Below are positions 7,548 through 15,900 of a stretch of 64,000 nucleotides of DNA, piece by piece (positions within the stretch are counted from its first letter, which is position 1; every line of letters starts with the position of its first letter). The translations under genes and the position numbers were made by a program. The notes beneath the pieces are model-generated. The model saw nothing but the letters and a program-made list of their open reading frames with translations. It made no database searches and was not told where the DNA came from. This stretch comes from Planctomycetales bacterium 10988 (lineage in GTDB: Bacteria; Planctomycetota; Planctomycetia; Pirellulales; Pb10988), in contig CP043547.1 of NCBI GenBank assembly GCA_009664345.1, forward strand, positions 4,430,709 to 4,494,708, written 5' to 3'.

Positions 7548-7926
7548 AGCATCTCAAACTATCTTTCAAAAAGCACTATTTATATTAGAGAAACAAGTCC
7601 CGCTCTATCATGCCGAGGCAATTTTTCTCACTCCGGATCGGTAGATTCCAAGCTTTTCATTCCCTAGAGTTGCCGCAGGACAACCGATGGCAGGAAGGGG
7701 TTCTTTCCACTTTTTCCGGCAATTCCGGAGAAGCCAGCCGGAAGAGACATCTCTATAGCTCAATGCAACGCCGCAGGGTCGCGATTGAGGATGCCTCGAA
7801 TAGGCCTCGAAAAAATGGAGAAGAACGGCAGGAAGGCAGCAACACCGCGTCCTGCGGCGAGAAGGGAACCACTTGAAACAATATTTTTGGCAATATTCAG
7901 ACAGACTGAATTCTATCCACCGATGA
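7548..7926. other. 379-nt gap inside the phage-like operon; no convincing gene
   Basis: This is the longest gap inside the operon. It holds a palindrome copy (7568-7581). One minus-strand frame near 7800-7900 reads as a Gly/Ala/Phe-rich hydrophobic peptide (SGSLLAAGRGVAAF, then FLPFFSIFSRP), but it lacks an ATG, GTG or TTG start and is closed by a stop. It may be the remains of a small gene. Confidence 0.5.
7568..7581. repeat. AAAAAGYRSTTTTT palindrome copy
   Basis: AAAAAGCACTATTT, ending 20 nt before the start codon at 7547. Confidence 0.65.
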
Positions 7927-9087
7927 CTACGAGCCTGGCGTGTTGCGGACAACATACCGTGGATCAAGCACCGCGATCGCTCCCCGTTCACTCGCTTTGA
8001 CCTGCAGAACGATGTCCCGCTCGAAGGCATCATGGTGTTGCGGCGGGGCCTGGGTGATGGTGATCGGCCAATTTTCCATATAAGCAAATGCCCGACGGAA
8101 ATCGCCGTGATACCAGTAACCTTTGGCCAAATCGGCATTGACTCCACTTTCGACTAGCCGATGATAGGCCAACCGGCTGCTAACAATTTGATAGGAAGTC
8201 AGCGGGCTGGTTGCCAAAGTCTGTGTGCTGCCGCTGCTTCCATCGCCCATCCGCACTTCCACCGCATGAACGATATTCCGCGCGACGTTCGATTTGGCGG
8301 GCATCACCAACAAAGTGTTGGGCATCGCTAAGACGGGTTCGCCGCTGGCTGGGTCGATCATTTCGGCAAACAGTTGCTCGCTGGCATCGACATTCGTCCA
8401 ATCGGCCAAGGCATTTTCATCGAGGGTATTCACCCAAGGGGAGGTATCTTGATAGGTATCGTATTGGGTTCCTTTCCAGTTGTAGGGATTCGTCACGCCA
8501 AGCAGACAATCGAGAATCCGCTTCTCTTTATTGAGGCCCAGAACCTCGCCAACTTGAAACGCTTGGCGATAGATCAGCCCTGTGCGATCGAAATAAATCG
8601 CTTCTTGGGTGACGGAGCAGATCAGCCCTCGCTTGTCGGTCTGTGGGGTTTCGACATAATCCTCGCTGAAGCCGACATGGGGAAAGGGCATGCCAGGATC
8701 GACCGTCTCGGCAATATCCGCCAGTGATTCAACGCCGGGGATTTTTTCGCCATCGAGCCGAGTCGGGATCGTTTCTACTAAGCGACTGGCGGCGAAGACC
8801 TCTTGTTGATAGCCTTCCATGATCTTCGAATGCAGTAATTGCCCGGTAATATTACGGAAGGCACTGACATCGACCGCTTCACTCTCCAGCAGAGCAACGC
8901 TCGCTTTCCGACGTGGATCGAGATTCAAGACCCACTCACGACCATCGGGGATAAGGGCTTCCGCCAACGTCCGCACACTAAAATCTTCCGGACGCAAGTG
9001 CCGCTGTTGAAAGCATTCACCTAAACGATTGAGGGTCTGGCTTGGCCCTTCCAGTTCGTACATACGTCGCAGTTCACGGTAATTCAC
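7927..9087 (-). CDS. Probable phage-type major capsid protein
   Basis: The 386 residues have no signal peptide or membrane segment. Features typical of capsid subunits are present: a helical N-terminus, a middle with NKEKRILDCLLGVTNPYNWKG, a late PNTLLVMPAKSNVARNI stretch, and a C-terminal strand region ending SERGAIAVLDPRYVVRNT. The last is the usual end of such subunits, where the P-domain strand closes the fold. It starts at a GTG (9087), a palindrome copy lies 66 nt upstream, and it follows the decoration-like and protease-like genes as in HK97-type maps. The fold class is not certain from sequence alone. Confidence 0.75.
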   Translation of the reverse strand: MNYRELRRMYELEGPSQTLNRLGECFQQRHLRPEDFSVRTLAEALIPDGREWVLNLDPRRKASVALLESEAVDVSAFRNITGQLLHSKIMEGYQQEVFAASRLVETIPTRLDGEKIPGVESLADIAETVDPGMPFPHVGFSEDYVETPQTDKRGLICSVTQEAIYFDRTGLIYRQAFQVGEVLGLNKEKRILDCLLGVTNPYNWKGTQYDTYQDTSPWVNTLDENALADWTNVDASEQLFAEMIDPASGEPVLAMPNTLLVMPAKSNVARNIVHAVEVRMGDGSSGSTQTLATSPLTSYQIVSSRLAYHRLVESGVNADLAKGYWYHGDFRRAFAYMENWPITITQAPPQHHDAFERDIVLQVKASERGAIAVLDPRYVVRNTPGS

Positions 9088-9153
9088 GGCATTTCTCGCT
9101 TTGTTAATTTGATATCGGTCTGTGGCTAGGATTCAAAAATGTTGGTAACTATC

Positions 9154-9167
9154 AAAAAGTAGTTTTT
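9154..9167. repeat. AAAAAGYRSTTTTT palindrome copy
   Basis: AAAAAGTAGTTTTT with full arms, in the gap between the decoration-like and capsid genes. Confidence 0.7.
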
Positions 9168-9182
9168 AATAGTTTGTAGTTA

Positions 9183-9656
9183 TTAAGCAGCGGCTTGCGG
9201 GCCTCCGGTCAATACCGTGCTTTCTATGGCAACCAAGACCTTCGTGCTGGAAGAGCTATGCCGCTGAGCACAACGGCCGATGGCTAGATTCGGATTGGCG
9301 ACCGGAGCAACGGTTTGTGATAGCAGGCCATCCCCGGAGGCGTTTTCATCGATACCGATGAGTTGACCGAGTTCAAAGATGGAGCTAGGACTCGCAAATT
9401 CAAAGATTCCCGAGGTCGCCACGCGAATCTCTTCCGCCCGACCCGAAGGTGAATGCTGCATCGCGACGCCTAAAAAACCATCGTGAAAAGCCTCTTGATT
9501 CGCCGCTTCACTCCCTTGATCGCTGAGCGACGCGGCGGGCTTCGCATCATCGGTGTCCAGATAAAGAAGGTCGCCAATCTCGACCACCGTGGCTTCATCG
9601 ATCGCGGCCATGACAGGGTGCGTTGCTCCGTAACGATAACGAAAGGTATCCGCCAT
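9183..9656 (-). CDS. Probable capsid decoration (cement) protein
   Basis: This 157-residue beta-rich protein begins MADTFRYRYGATHPVMAAID and carries VEIGDLLYLDTDD, HDGFLGVAMQHSPSG and RVATSGIFEF. That order resembles the DUF2190-type small barrel of decoration proteins. The DGFLGVAMQ step and the following IFEFA repeat are the clearest marks. The ATG at 9656 has GAGAGGA upstream with a palindrome copy 17 nt before the start. It lies between the maturation-protease-like gene and the capsid gene, the normal place. Confidence 0.65.
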   Translation of the reverse strand: MADTFRYRYGATHPVMAAIDEATVVEIGDLLYLDTDDAKPAASLSDQGSEAANQEAFHDGFLGVAMQHSPSGRAEEIRVATSGIFEFASPSSIFELGQLIGIDENASGDGLLSQTVAPVANPNLAIGRCAQRHSSSSTKVLVAIESTVLTGGPQAAA

Positions 9657-9673
9657 CTTAGTTCCTCTCTAAC

Positions 9674-9732
9674 AAAAAGTGGTTTTCGTATTAAACAAGA
9701 AATGATTATGACAAAATTTAAAAACTACTTTT
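9674..9732. repeat. Two palindrome copies between protease-like and decoration genes
   Basis: AAAAAGTGGTTTTC at 9674-9687 and AAAAACTACTTTT at 9720-9732. The second is in the reverse-complement form. Confidence 0.65.
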
Positions 9733-9737
9733 AGAAT

Positions 9738-10730
9738 TTAACGCAACCGATCGGCGAATAACTTTGGGTCATGCGGAAAGTCACGTTGTTGAATTTCATC
9801 GAAGGCCCGACTCTGAGGTCGTTCCGCCGCAGCAAGCAATTTTCGACGATCTTCAATCAGTGCCGTGACCTGTCGTTCATCACTGGCATCCAACAGGGCA
9901 TTGAGAAAAACTTCTGTTACTGTGCCGTTCGGCAGTCGGGCTTCGAAGCAACGCTGGGCCAAGGCTTGCCGCTGTTGGCGATGCTTTTCTACCTGCCGAG
10001 CTTCTTGAAGCTGTAACTGAAGCGATTCAATTTGCTGTTGAAGTTGCAATTCTTGCTCCGTCGTGGCGTCGTGCTCGCTCGTAGCATCCACGTCTGCTTG
10101 GATCGCTTGATACAATTCTAAAAAGTAGTTTTTGATTTCAACTCGAACTTTTTCAGCAGGAAACTTCTTGAGTTCCTCAATGAGCGAAATAAGTTCGGCT
10201 GCGGTGGGGTCCTCTTCTTCCTCTGCTTCAAACAAGCCAAGCGTGCTCGCTGGCATTGTCACCAAGTCAACGCTGTGGACGCGAATAATTTCCTCCACGA
10301 CGAAGACACCCTCCTCCATATACCCTCGGCCTTCGGCATGATGGGAAAAGCCGATCGTCTCCGGGGCGTGCTGAGCATCCCATAAAAGCTGCTCTGCCAA
10401 CGGGTGCTTCGGGTTGAAATGCAGATCGCCGTACAGCCCCGTTTGCCCAAAAGTAACTCCACGCAAGGTCCCCAATCGATCGCGATAGTCACGTGGTTGA
10501 AGTTCCTGACCTCGCGGTGGATGATTGATATAGACTTTCGCCCCTTCATAAAGAGGGATCGCCTTCTCAAGAGCCTGGGGAAGATAACGCCGGCCATTGT
10601 GACTTTGCAGGCCGATCAACTTGACCCGCTTGATCACCCCGGCACTGACATCGACCTGGGTCGAAGAGAGCGAAGTCTCCATCTCTTGGAGTGCTTGCGT
10701 GCGGTGAATCTGAAGATGGGAGCCTGGCAT
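9738..10730 (-). CDS. Probable prohead maturation protease/scaffold protein
   Basis: The first gene of the phage-like operon encodes about 330 residues. The N-terminal half has VSAGVIKRVKLIGLQSHNGRRY, YEGAKVYINHPP, a central GFSHHAEG and VEEIIRVHSVDLVTMPAST. This matches the layout of prohead proteases, in which a His and a Ser form part of the active site. The C-terminal half is a long Gln/Glu-rich coiled coil (LQLQQQIESLQLQLQEA), typical of a scaffold domain fused to the protease. A TTG at 10829 opens the longest frame but lies inside the leader terminator. The ATG at 10730 follows GAGGAG and is preferred. A palindrome copy (10120-10133) lies inside the coding sequence. Confidence 0.65.
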   Translation of the reverse strand: MPGSHLQIHRTQALQEMETSLSSTQVDVSAGVIKRVKLIGLQSHNGRRYLPQALEKAIPLYEGAKVYINHPPRGQELQPRDYRDRLGTLRGVTFGQTGLYGDLHFNPKHPLAEQLLWDAQHAPETIGFSHHAEGRGYMEEGVFVVEEIIRVHSVDLVTMPASTLGLFEAEEEEDPTAAELISLIEELKKFPAEKVRVEIKNYFLELYQAIQADVDATSEHDATTEQELQLQQQIESLQLQLQEARQVEKHRQQRQALAQRCFEARLPNGTVTEVFLNALLDASDERQVTALIEDRRKLLAAAERPQSRAFDEIQQRDFPHDPKLFADRLR

Positions 10731-10790
10731 CGGTATCTCCTCTGATGTGTGTTTCGATGGTGGTATTGAGTCATTCGTCCGGCGACAAAA

Positions 10791-10827
10791 AAAGCCCGGC
10801 AGAATCAAATCGCGATTCCGCCGGGCC
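10791..10827 (-). terminator. Intrinsic terminator in the leader of the phage-like operon
   Basis: On the minus strand GCCCGGC...GCCGGGC forms a 7-bp GC stem, extended by GAATC/GATTC inside, followed by seven T. It lies between the promoter at 10955-10982 and the first gene's ATG at 10730, so transcripts must read through it to reach the capsid genes. Confidence 0.8.
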
Positions 10828-10870
10828 AAAGGTCGACTCGCAAGGAGTTTTCTGGTGCCGGTTTAACTGA

Positions 10871-10930
10871 TTGTCGTTCGTATTAACTAAAGGTCTCGTT
10901 AACTAAAGGTCTCGTTGAGGTTGTCGTTCG
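10871..10930. repeat. Ordered direct-repeat block in the operon leader
   Basis: Outer direct repeats TTGTCGTTCG at 10871-10880 and 10921-10930 flank two tandem 16-mers AACTAAAGGTCTCGTT at 10885-10900 and 10901-10916. A 4-nt spacer separates each outer repeat from the tandem pair. All copies are exact. Confidence 0.9.
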
Positions 10931-10954
10931 TTTGCGTCATTCATGACACAATGA

Positions 10955-10982
10955 AGTATACGAATTACTGAACTAATGTCAA
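10955..10982 (-). promoter_or_regulatory. Near-consensus sigma-70 type promoter for the phage-like operon
   Basis: On the minus strand TTGACA (10977-10982) and TATACT (10955-10960) are separated by 16 nt, 11 of 12 consensus positions. It points to the leader with repeats and terminator, then to the protease-like gene. No other minus-strand gene lies between. Confidence 0.7.
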
Positions 10983-11163
10983 CTATTAAATGGCATTTTG
11001 TTCACAATCTTTTTCGGACTGCCCTAGAAAACTTAGGAAAAGCTGGGGAAACCCCCTTGGAGAATACGGGTCGTCCCATTTATAATGAGTCGCTTTCGAA
11101 CAGCGAACGGAAGTTGTTTGGAAAGAATGTGTTTGATCGTTACCAACCCGTAAGGTGGACCTC

Positions 11164-11367
11164 ATGCCGAAACAAAAAACGCACAAAGGAATCAAGAAGC
11201 GCTTTCGGCTCACCGCGAGTGGCAAAGTGAAGCATAAGGCGGCAGGGAATGGGCACTTAGCCTCCCGCAAAAAGCAAAAGCGTAAACGCCAGCTTCTGGT
11301 AACCCACTATGTTGATGAGTCGCACGCTGTCGCTCTTCGCGACGCCCTCGGAAAGCACAGCTATTAA
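11164..11367 (+). CDS. rpmI: 50S ribosomal protein L35
   Basis: The product begins [14 protein letters not shown] and has the basic [10 protein letters not shown] stretch and closing sequence typical of L35. An in-frame ATG nine bases earlier (11155) would add MDL, but the ATG at 11164 follows AAGGTGG at proper spacing and gives the family's standard start. rplT follows. The usual upstream partner infC is absent here; the divergent phage-like leader occupies that place. Confidence 0.97.
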   Translation: MPKQKTHKGIKKRFRLTASGKVKHKAAGNGHLASRKKQKRKRQLLVTHYVDESHAVALRDALGKHSY

Positions 11368-11383
11368 TCGTGCCGACCGAGCT

Positions 11384-11408
11384 TCGAGCGGGACTTCCCG
11401 CTTTTCGA
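11384..11408 (+). terminator. Hairpin between rpmI and rplT, possible attenuator
   Basis: AGCGGG-ACTT-CCCGCT forms a 6-bp GC stem with a 4-nt loop followed by TTTT, extended by TCG/CGA. It might attenuate or regulate rplT, since L20 controls its own operon in several bacteria, but the T run is short. Confidence 0.4.
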
Positions 11409-11478
11409 GGTGGTTCAGGTAGAGAACATCCGGCAGAAGCCGGAGACCTAGGATCACGTGAAATAAGGATCTAGAGCA

Positions 11479-11841
11479 ATGAGAACAACTAATGGTGCCG
11501 CTCGGCATCGTTCCAAAAAGCGCTATTTTAAACGAGCGAAAGGGTATCGCGGTGGACGGAAGAATCTGCTGCGTACCGTTAAGGAAACCCTGCTCCGTAG
11601 TGGAGCCTTCGCCTATCGCGATCGCCGCAAGCGAAAACGCGACTTCCGCCGCCTGTGGATCATTCGTATCAATGCCGCCGCTCGCGAACGTGGCTTACGT
11701 TATAGCGAATTGATCAACGGCCTCAACAAAGCCGGCATCACCTTGAATCGCAAAACCTTGTCCGAAATGGCAATTCACGATCCGACTTCGTTTGACGCGG
11801 TGGTTGAACAAGCCAAATCGGCCTTGGCCCAAGCCGTTTAG
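11479..11841 (+). CDS. rplT: 50S ribosomal protein L20
   Basis: The 120-residue product has the L20 hallmarks: [19 protein letters not shown] at the N-terminus, [15 protein letters not shown] in the middle, and the helical end [13 protein letters not shown]. It binds 23S rRNA early in large-subunit assembly. AAGGAT lies about 10 nt before the ATG. A palindrome copy (AAAAAGCGCTATTT, 11515-11528) is part of the coding sequence for KKRYF, which shows that the motif is tolerated in an essential gene. Confidence 0.97.
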   Translation: MRTTNGAARHRSKKRYFKRAKGYRGGRKNLLRTVKETLLRSGAFAYRDRRKRKRDFRRLWIIRINAAARERGLRYSELINGLNKAGITLNRKTLSEMAIHDPTSFDAVVEQAKSALAQAV

Positions 11842-11877
11842 TTCACCGATTGTCTGGTCGGAAAGCGAACGAACAAT

Positions 11878-11915
11878 CAAAACCGGGAGGGGAATCCATC
11901 CTTTCTCGGTTTTTT
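11878..11915 (+). terminator. Intrinsic terminator after rplT
   Basis: AAACCG and GGA near 11880 pair with TCT and CGGTTT, followed by seven T. It lies 37 nt after the rplT stop. Confidence 0.75.
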
Positions 11916-11981
11916 TCATGCGCGAAGAAATTGATAGAATACCTCAACGCAAGCAAAAAGCACTTTTCGAAGGAGCTAGCA

Positions 11982-12632
11982 ATGAGTGAACGGAATCCCC
12001 AGGTGGATGCCTATATTGAGAACGCCAAGAGGTGGCAGGAAGAATTGAAGACCTTGCGAACGATCCTCCTCGACACTCCTTTAACAGAAGCCTTCAAGTG
12101 GCGTATTCCTTGCTATACCTTTCAGAACAGCAACTTGGTCAACTTCACCGCGCTCAAAGATTCCTGCACGTTGAGCTTTTTCAAAGGAGCCCTGTTGAAA
12201 GACCCCAAGGGAATTTTGGAAAAACCCGGCAATCACAGCCAATCGTTCCGCGTGATCCGTTTCACCAGTGTTCAGGAAATTCTCAAGGTCGAACCCTTTA
12301 TTAAAGAGTACATCCATGAAGCGATCGAGGCAGAAAAGGCTGGATTGAAAATAGAGATCGACAAATCACGGGAGCTGGAACCTCCCGAGGAACTACTCGC
12401 AACATTCAAAGAAAGCCCCGATCTGAAGGAGGCTTTTCATGCCCTGACTCCCGGACGCCAACGAGGATATGTCCTCTTCTTTTCAAGTGCAAAACAGTCC
12501 AAAACGCGGCAGACCAGAATCGAAAAATATCGCCAACAGATTCTCGATGGGAAGGGAATCAACGATTGCACCTGCGGGCTGTCCAAGAAGATGCCGGCCT
12601 GTGACGGTTCGCATAAAGCCCTTCTCAAGTAA
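11982..12632 (+). CDS. YdeI/DUF1801-type protein with C-terminal CDGSH iron-sulfur motif
   Basis: The 216-residue product has an N-terminal DUF1801-like domain (PQVDAYIENAKRWQEEL, then TEAFKWRIPCYTF, residues ~8-115). A YdeI/OmdA-type helical segment follows (ELLATFKES, then ALTPGRQRGYVLFFSSAKQSK). It ends in CTCGLSKKMPACDGSH, an exact C-x-C-x2-S-x3-P-x-C-D-G-S-H match to the CDGSH 2Fe-2S site. The longest frame starts at 11850, but the ATG at 11982 has AAGGAG 6 nt upstream and gives the usual family start. A palindrome copy ends about 13 nt before the start. Function of YdeI proteins is poorly defined; the cluster-binding tail suggests redox or stress. Confidence 0.8.
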   Translation: MSERNPQVDAYIENAKRWQEELKTLRTILLDTPLTEAFKWRIPCYTFQNSNLVNFTALKDSCTLSFFKGALLKDPKGILEKPGNHSQSFRVIRFTSVQEILKVEPFIKEYIHEAIEAEKAGLKIEIDKSRELEPPEELLATFKESPDLKEAFHALTPGRQRGYVLFFSSAKQSKTRQTRIEKYRQQILDGKGINDCTCGLSKKMPACDGSHKALLK

Positions 12633-12660
12633 ATCGACCCTCTTCTAAGGTCAACAAAGC

Positions 12661-12697
12661 AAGCCCATTTCTCAACCGAGCGATGGGCTTTTTTTAT
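12661..12697 (+). terminator. Intrinsic terminator after the YdeI-CDGSH gene
   Basis: AAGCCCAT (12661-12668) pairs with ATGGGCTT (12683-12690), followed by a run of T. The rest of the gap to 12991 holds nothing I can name, except a palindrome copy at 12939-12951. Confidence 0.85.
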
Positions 12698-12991
12698 TTG
12701 TGGAGATCAAGGGTAGGATTCGCCAAGCATTACGAGTAAACAGCGATGATTTGATGAAAAATAAGTGTATTTCCCTTCATCTAGCTGTAATACACACAAA
12801 TTTTACAAAGGAAAAGTTACAATCTCTTCGGTGGATGAAACACCCATCTCCACCAGTTCAGCCTGCCTCGATCGTCCTCTCTTGTTCCTTGTGACTCCTC
12901 GGGAATGAGGCGTTCATACTATCCCCAGCTGACTTTCCAAAAGCGGTTTTTGAATTTCTCGCACATCATTTGTCGCAGGGAGACGCGGCCC

Positions 12992-15900
12992 ATGTTTTCG
13001 TCTTGGTTGAAATCATCCCAACGTGGGAATTCGCAATCGTTGCTTCATTTGGAAACCTTGGAGCCCCGGCTGCTACTCGACGCCCAGCCCTATCAAGTAA
13101 CGAATATCAATGCTCCCGGTCAAAACTTGAGCGACATGATCGAGATTGGCCAAGACTTTTACTTCAAGCGAACTACCGCCGGCGGAGCGGAGTTGTGGAT
13201 CACGGACGGAACCGTCGCAGGCACGGAATTGCTCAAAGCCATCGGTCCCGCCGGGGCCGCGTCCGAGATGCAATCGTTCGTCAACGCCGACGGCATCCTC
13301 TATTTTTTAGCAAATGATGGAACGCACGGAGTCGAACTCTGGAAGAGCGATGGAACCAGCAGCGGCACTCAGCTTGTCATCGACTTAGTGAAAGATGGTG
13401 GCGACGCTGGCATTCAAGAACTCACCGCTGTGGGGAACCTCGTCTTCTTCTCCGCCGACGGCAGCAACGGACGCGAATTGTGGAAGAGCGACGGAACCGC
13501 CGCCGGGACGACGATGGTGAAAAATCTGACCGACGACACCGGCTCTGAAGGGATTCAATCTTCTTCCCCCGAATCCCTGGTGAATGTCGGTGGAATTCTT
13601 TTCTTCACTGCGAATGATGGCACTTCCGGTCGCGAAATTTGGGCCACCGATGGAAGCGATACTAATACGTTTCTCTTAAAAGAGATCGCCCCCAACGAGG
13701 CAGGCTCCGATCCACTCTACCTAACGAATATCAATTCAACCCTCTTCTTTCAAGCGAATGACGGCTCTAGCGGCCAGGAACTTTGGGTCTCCAATGGAGA
13801 GTCGAGCGGCACCTATCTCCTCAAAGACATCAATGCGAACGGGAGTTCCAATCCAAATTTCTTTGTGGAAGCGAACGGAACGATTTTCTTTACGGCGGAA
13901 AACGGGACCAACGGCGTAGAACTATGGTCGACCGATGGAACCTCCACCGGGACACAACTCGTCAAAAACATCAACGCAAGCGGCGATTCCAATCCTTACC
14001 AACTCACCAATGCCGGCGGGAACCTTTATTTTGTTGCGGAAGGATCGGCCAACAATCCGGCCCTTTGGAAAAGCGATGGAACGTCCGATGGCACGGTCTT
14101 AGTAAAAGACATCCATCCCGGTTCGGCACCGCCGCAGATTGAATTTATCGAATTCGTGACGGGAACCGTTTATTTCTCCGCCAACGATGGAGTTCACGGG
14201 CGTGAGCTATGGCGAACCCGAGGAACAAGCGAAACCACCGAACTCGTCAGTGACCTGCTTTCCGGAAGCGGTTCGTCCAACCCTCAGGACCTCATCAGCC
14301 GCAATGGAACTTTATATTTTCTGGCCAATGATGGAGTCGGCGGCGTAGAACTTTGGTCGCTCGATTCCATTCGTCCAGGCTTGCTCATCTCGCCCAACGG
14401 CACCGCAACGGCCAACAGCATGATCACCTTTACCTTCCAATTCTCAGAAGAAGTCACCGGCTTTACTGCTTCAGACATTCAAGTCACCAACGGAACGAAA
14501 GGAACTTTTTCCACAGTTGATGCAACCACCTATACATTAATCGTAAACGCAACGGAAAATGGTTTTGTTACCGTGAATGTTGCGGAAAACATTGCCCAAG
14601 ACATCTCTACCAATGGGAACACCGCTGCATCAGCTTCGGTACTTTATGACAATTCAACTCCGCAGTTATCTATCACTCCTGACGGGATCGAGACTAATAG
14701 CACTTTAATTACCTTTACCTTTCAATTTTCCGAAGGAGTCACCGGCTTTACCGCGGGAGATATCCAAGTGTCCAATGGAACGAAAGGGACCTTTGAAAGT
14801 GTTTCTGCCACGATTTACACATTGGAAGTTACGCCGGGAAATGAAGGGGAAGTTGCTTTGCAAGTTGGTGAAAATGTTGCCTTCGATAGTTTCGGAGTGG
14901 GGAATGCCGCGGCCAATGCAAGCATCGACTTTGACAATACAAACCCTACTTTGAAAATTACAAGTCTTTCCGATTCAACCAACAACAGCCCAATTACCTT
15001 TACCTTTCAATTTAGTGAAGAAGTCGTTGGCTTTTCTCAAAGTGACCTTCAGTTGAGCAATGCGACCGTCAATAACTTTTCCGCCATTGATTCTGACACT
15101 TATACACTTAGTGTGAATCCCATCGCGGATGGAACCGTCACGGTCACCGTCGGGATGAATGTAGCCCAAGACGCGGCAGGAAATGGAAATACGTCTGATT
15201 CAAAAAGTGTCACCTTTGATGGATCGCAACCTCAGCTTAGCATTACTCCGGACGGGATCACGACCAACAATTCTCCCATTCAATTTACGTTTCAATTTTC
15301 CGAAATCGTGACAGGTTTTACGGTTAGTGACATTATCTTTAACAATGCCGCTTTAAATACTTTTTCAGCCGTCGATGGGGATACCTATTTATTAAGTGTC
15401 AATCCGACATCGAATGGAACGATCACAGTCCAAGTGTCAGAAAATGTCGCCCAGGATAGTTTCGGAAATGGAAACACCTCCGCAAGCGCAACGGTGATAT
15501 TTGATACTTCCCTCACTGGGTTAGCAATCACGCCGAATGCCGTTTCCACGGATCGACAGACAGTCCAATTTACCTTTAGTTTCGAAGATGACGTAACAGG
15601 CTTCACCTCGTCCGATATCCAGGTGACCAATGGATCGAAGGGAACATTTTCCGAGCTAGAGCCGAATCTTTATGTCTTGGAAGTCACCGCCAACACGGAA
15701 GGAACTGTTTCACTATCAGTTGCGGAAGCAGCCGCGATGAATGGATTTGGAAATGGAAATTCAGCCGCCACGGCTTCCATTATATTTGATGAAACCGATC
15801 CCGGGTTGACCATCACTCCAAGTGGCGGGCAAACCAATGACGACCCGATACTGTTTACTTTTCAATTTACTGAAGAGGTTACTGGATTTTTAGTTACCGA

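Noticed and set aside
7790-7920. Possible small hydrophobic protein in the operon gap
   Set aside because: The frame has a plausible membrane pattern but no ATG, GTG or TTG start and is cut by a stop, so it cannot be supported as a gene.
7608-8147. Minus-strand frame of 179 codons overlapping the capsid gene
   Set aside because: It is rich in Arg and Cys with no protein-like pattern, and its first half lies inside the capsid gene in another frame.
10883-10944. 13-codon leader peptides within the operon leader
   Set aside because: Two short frames start with ATG at 10944 and 10940, but neither has a ribosome site and both are too short to support.
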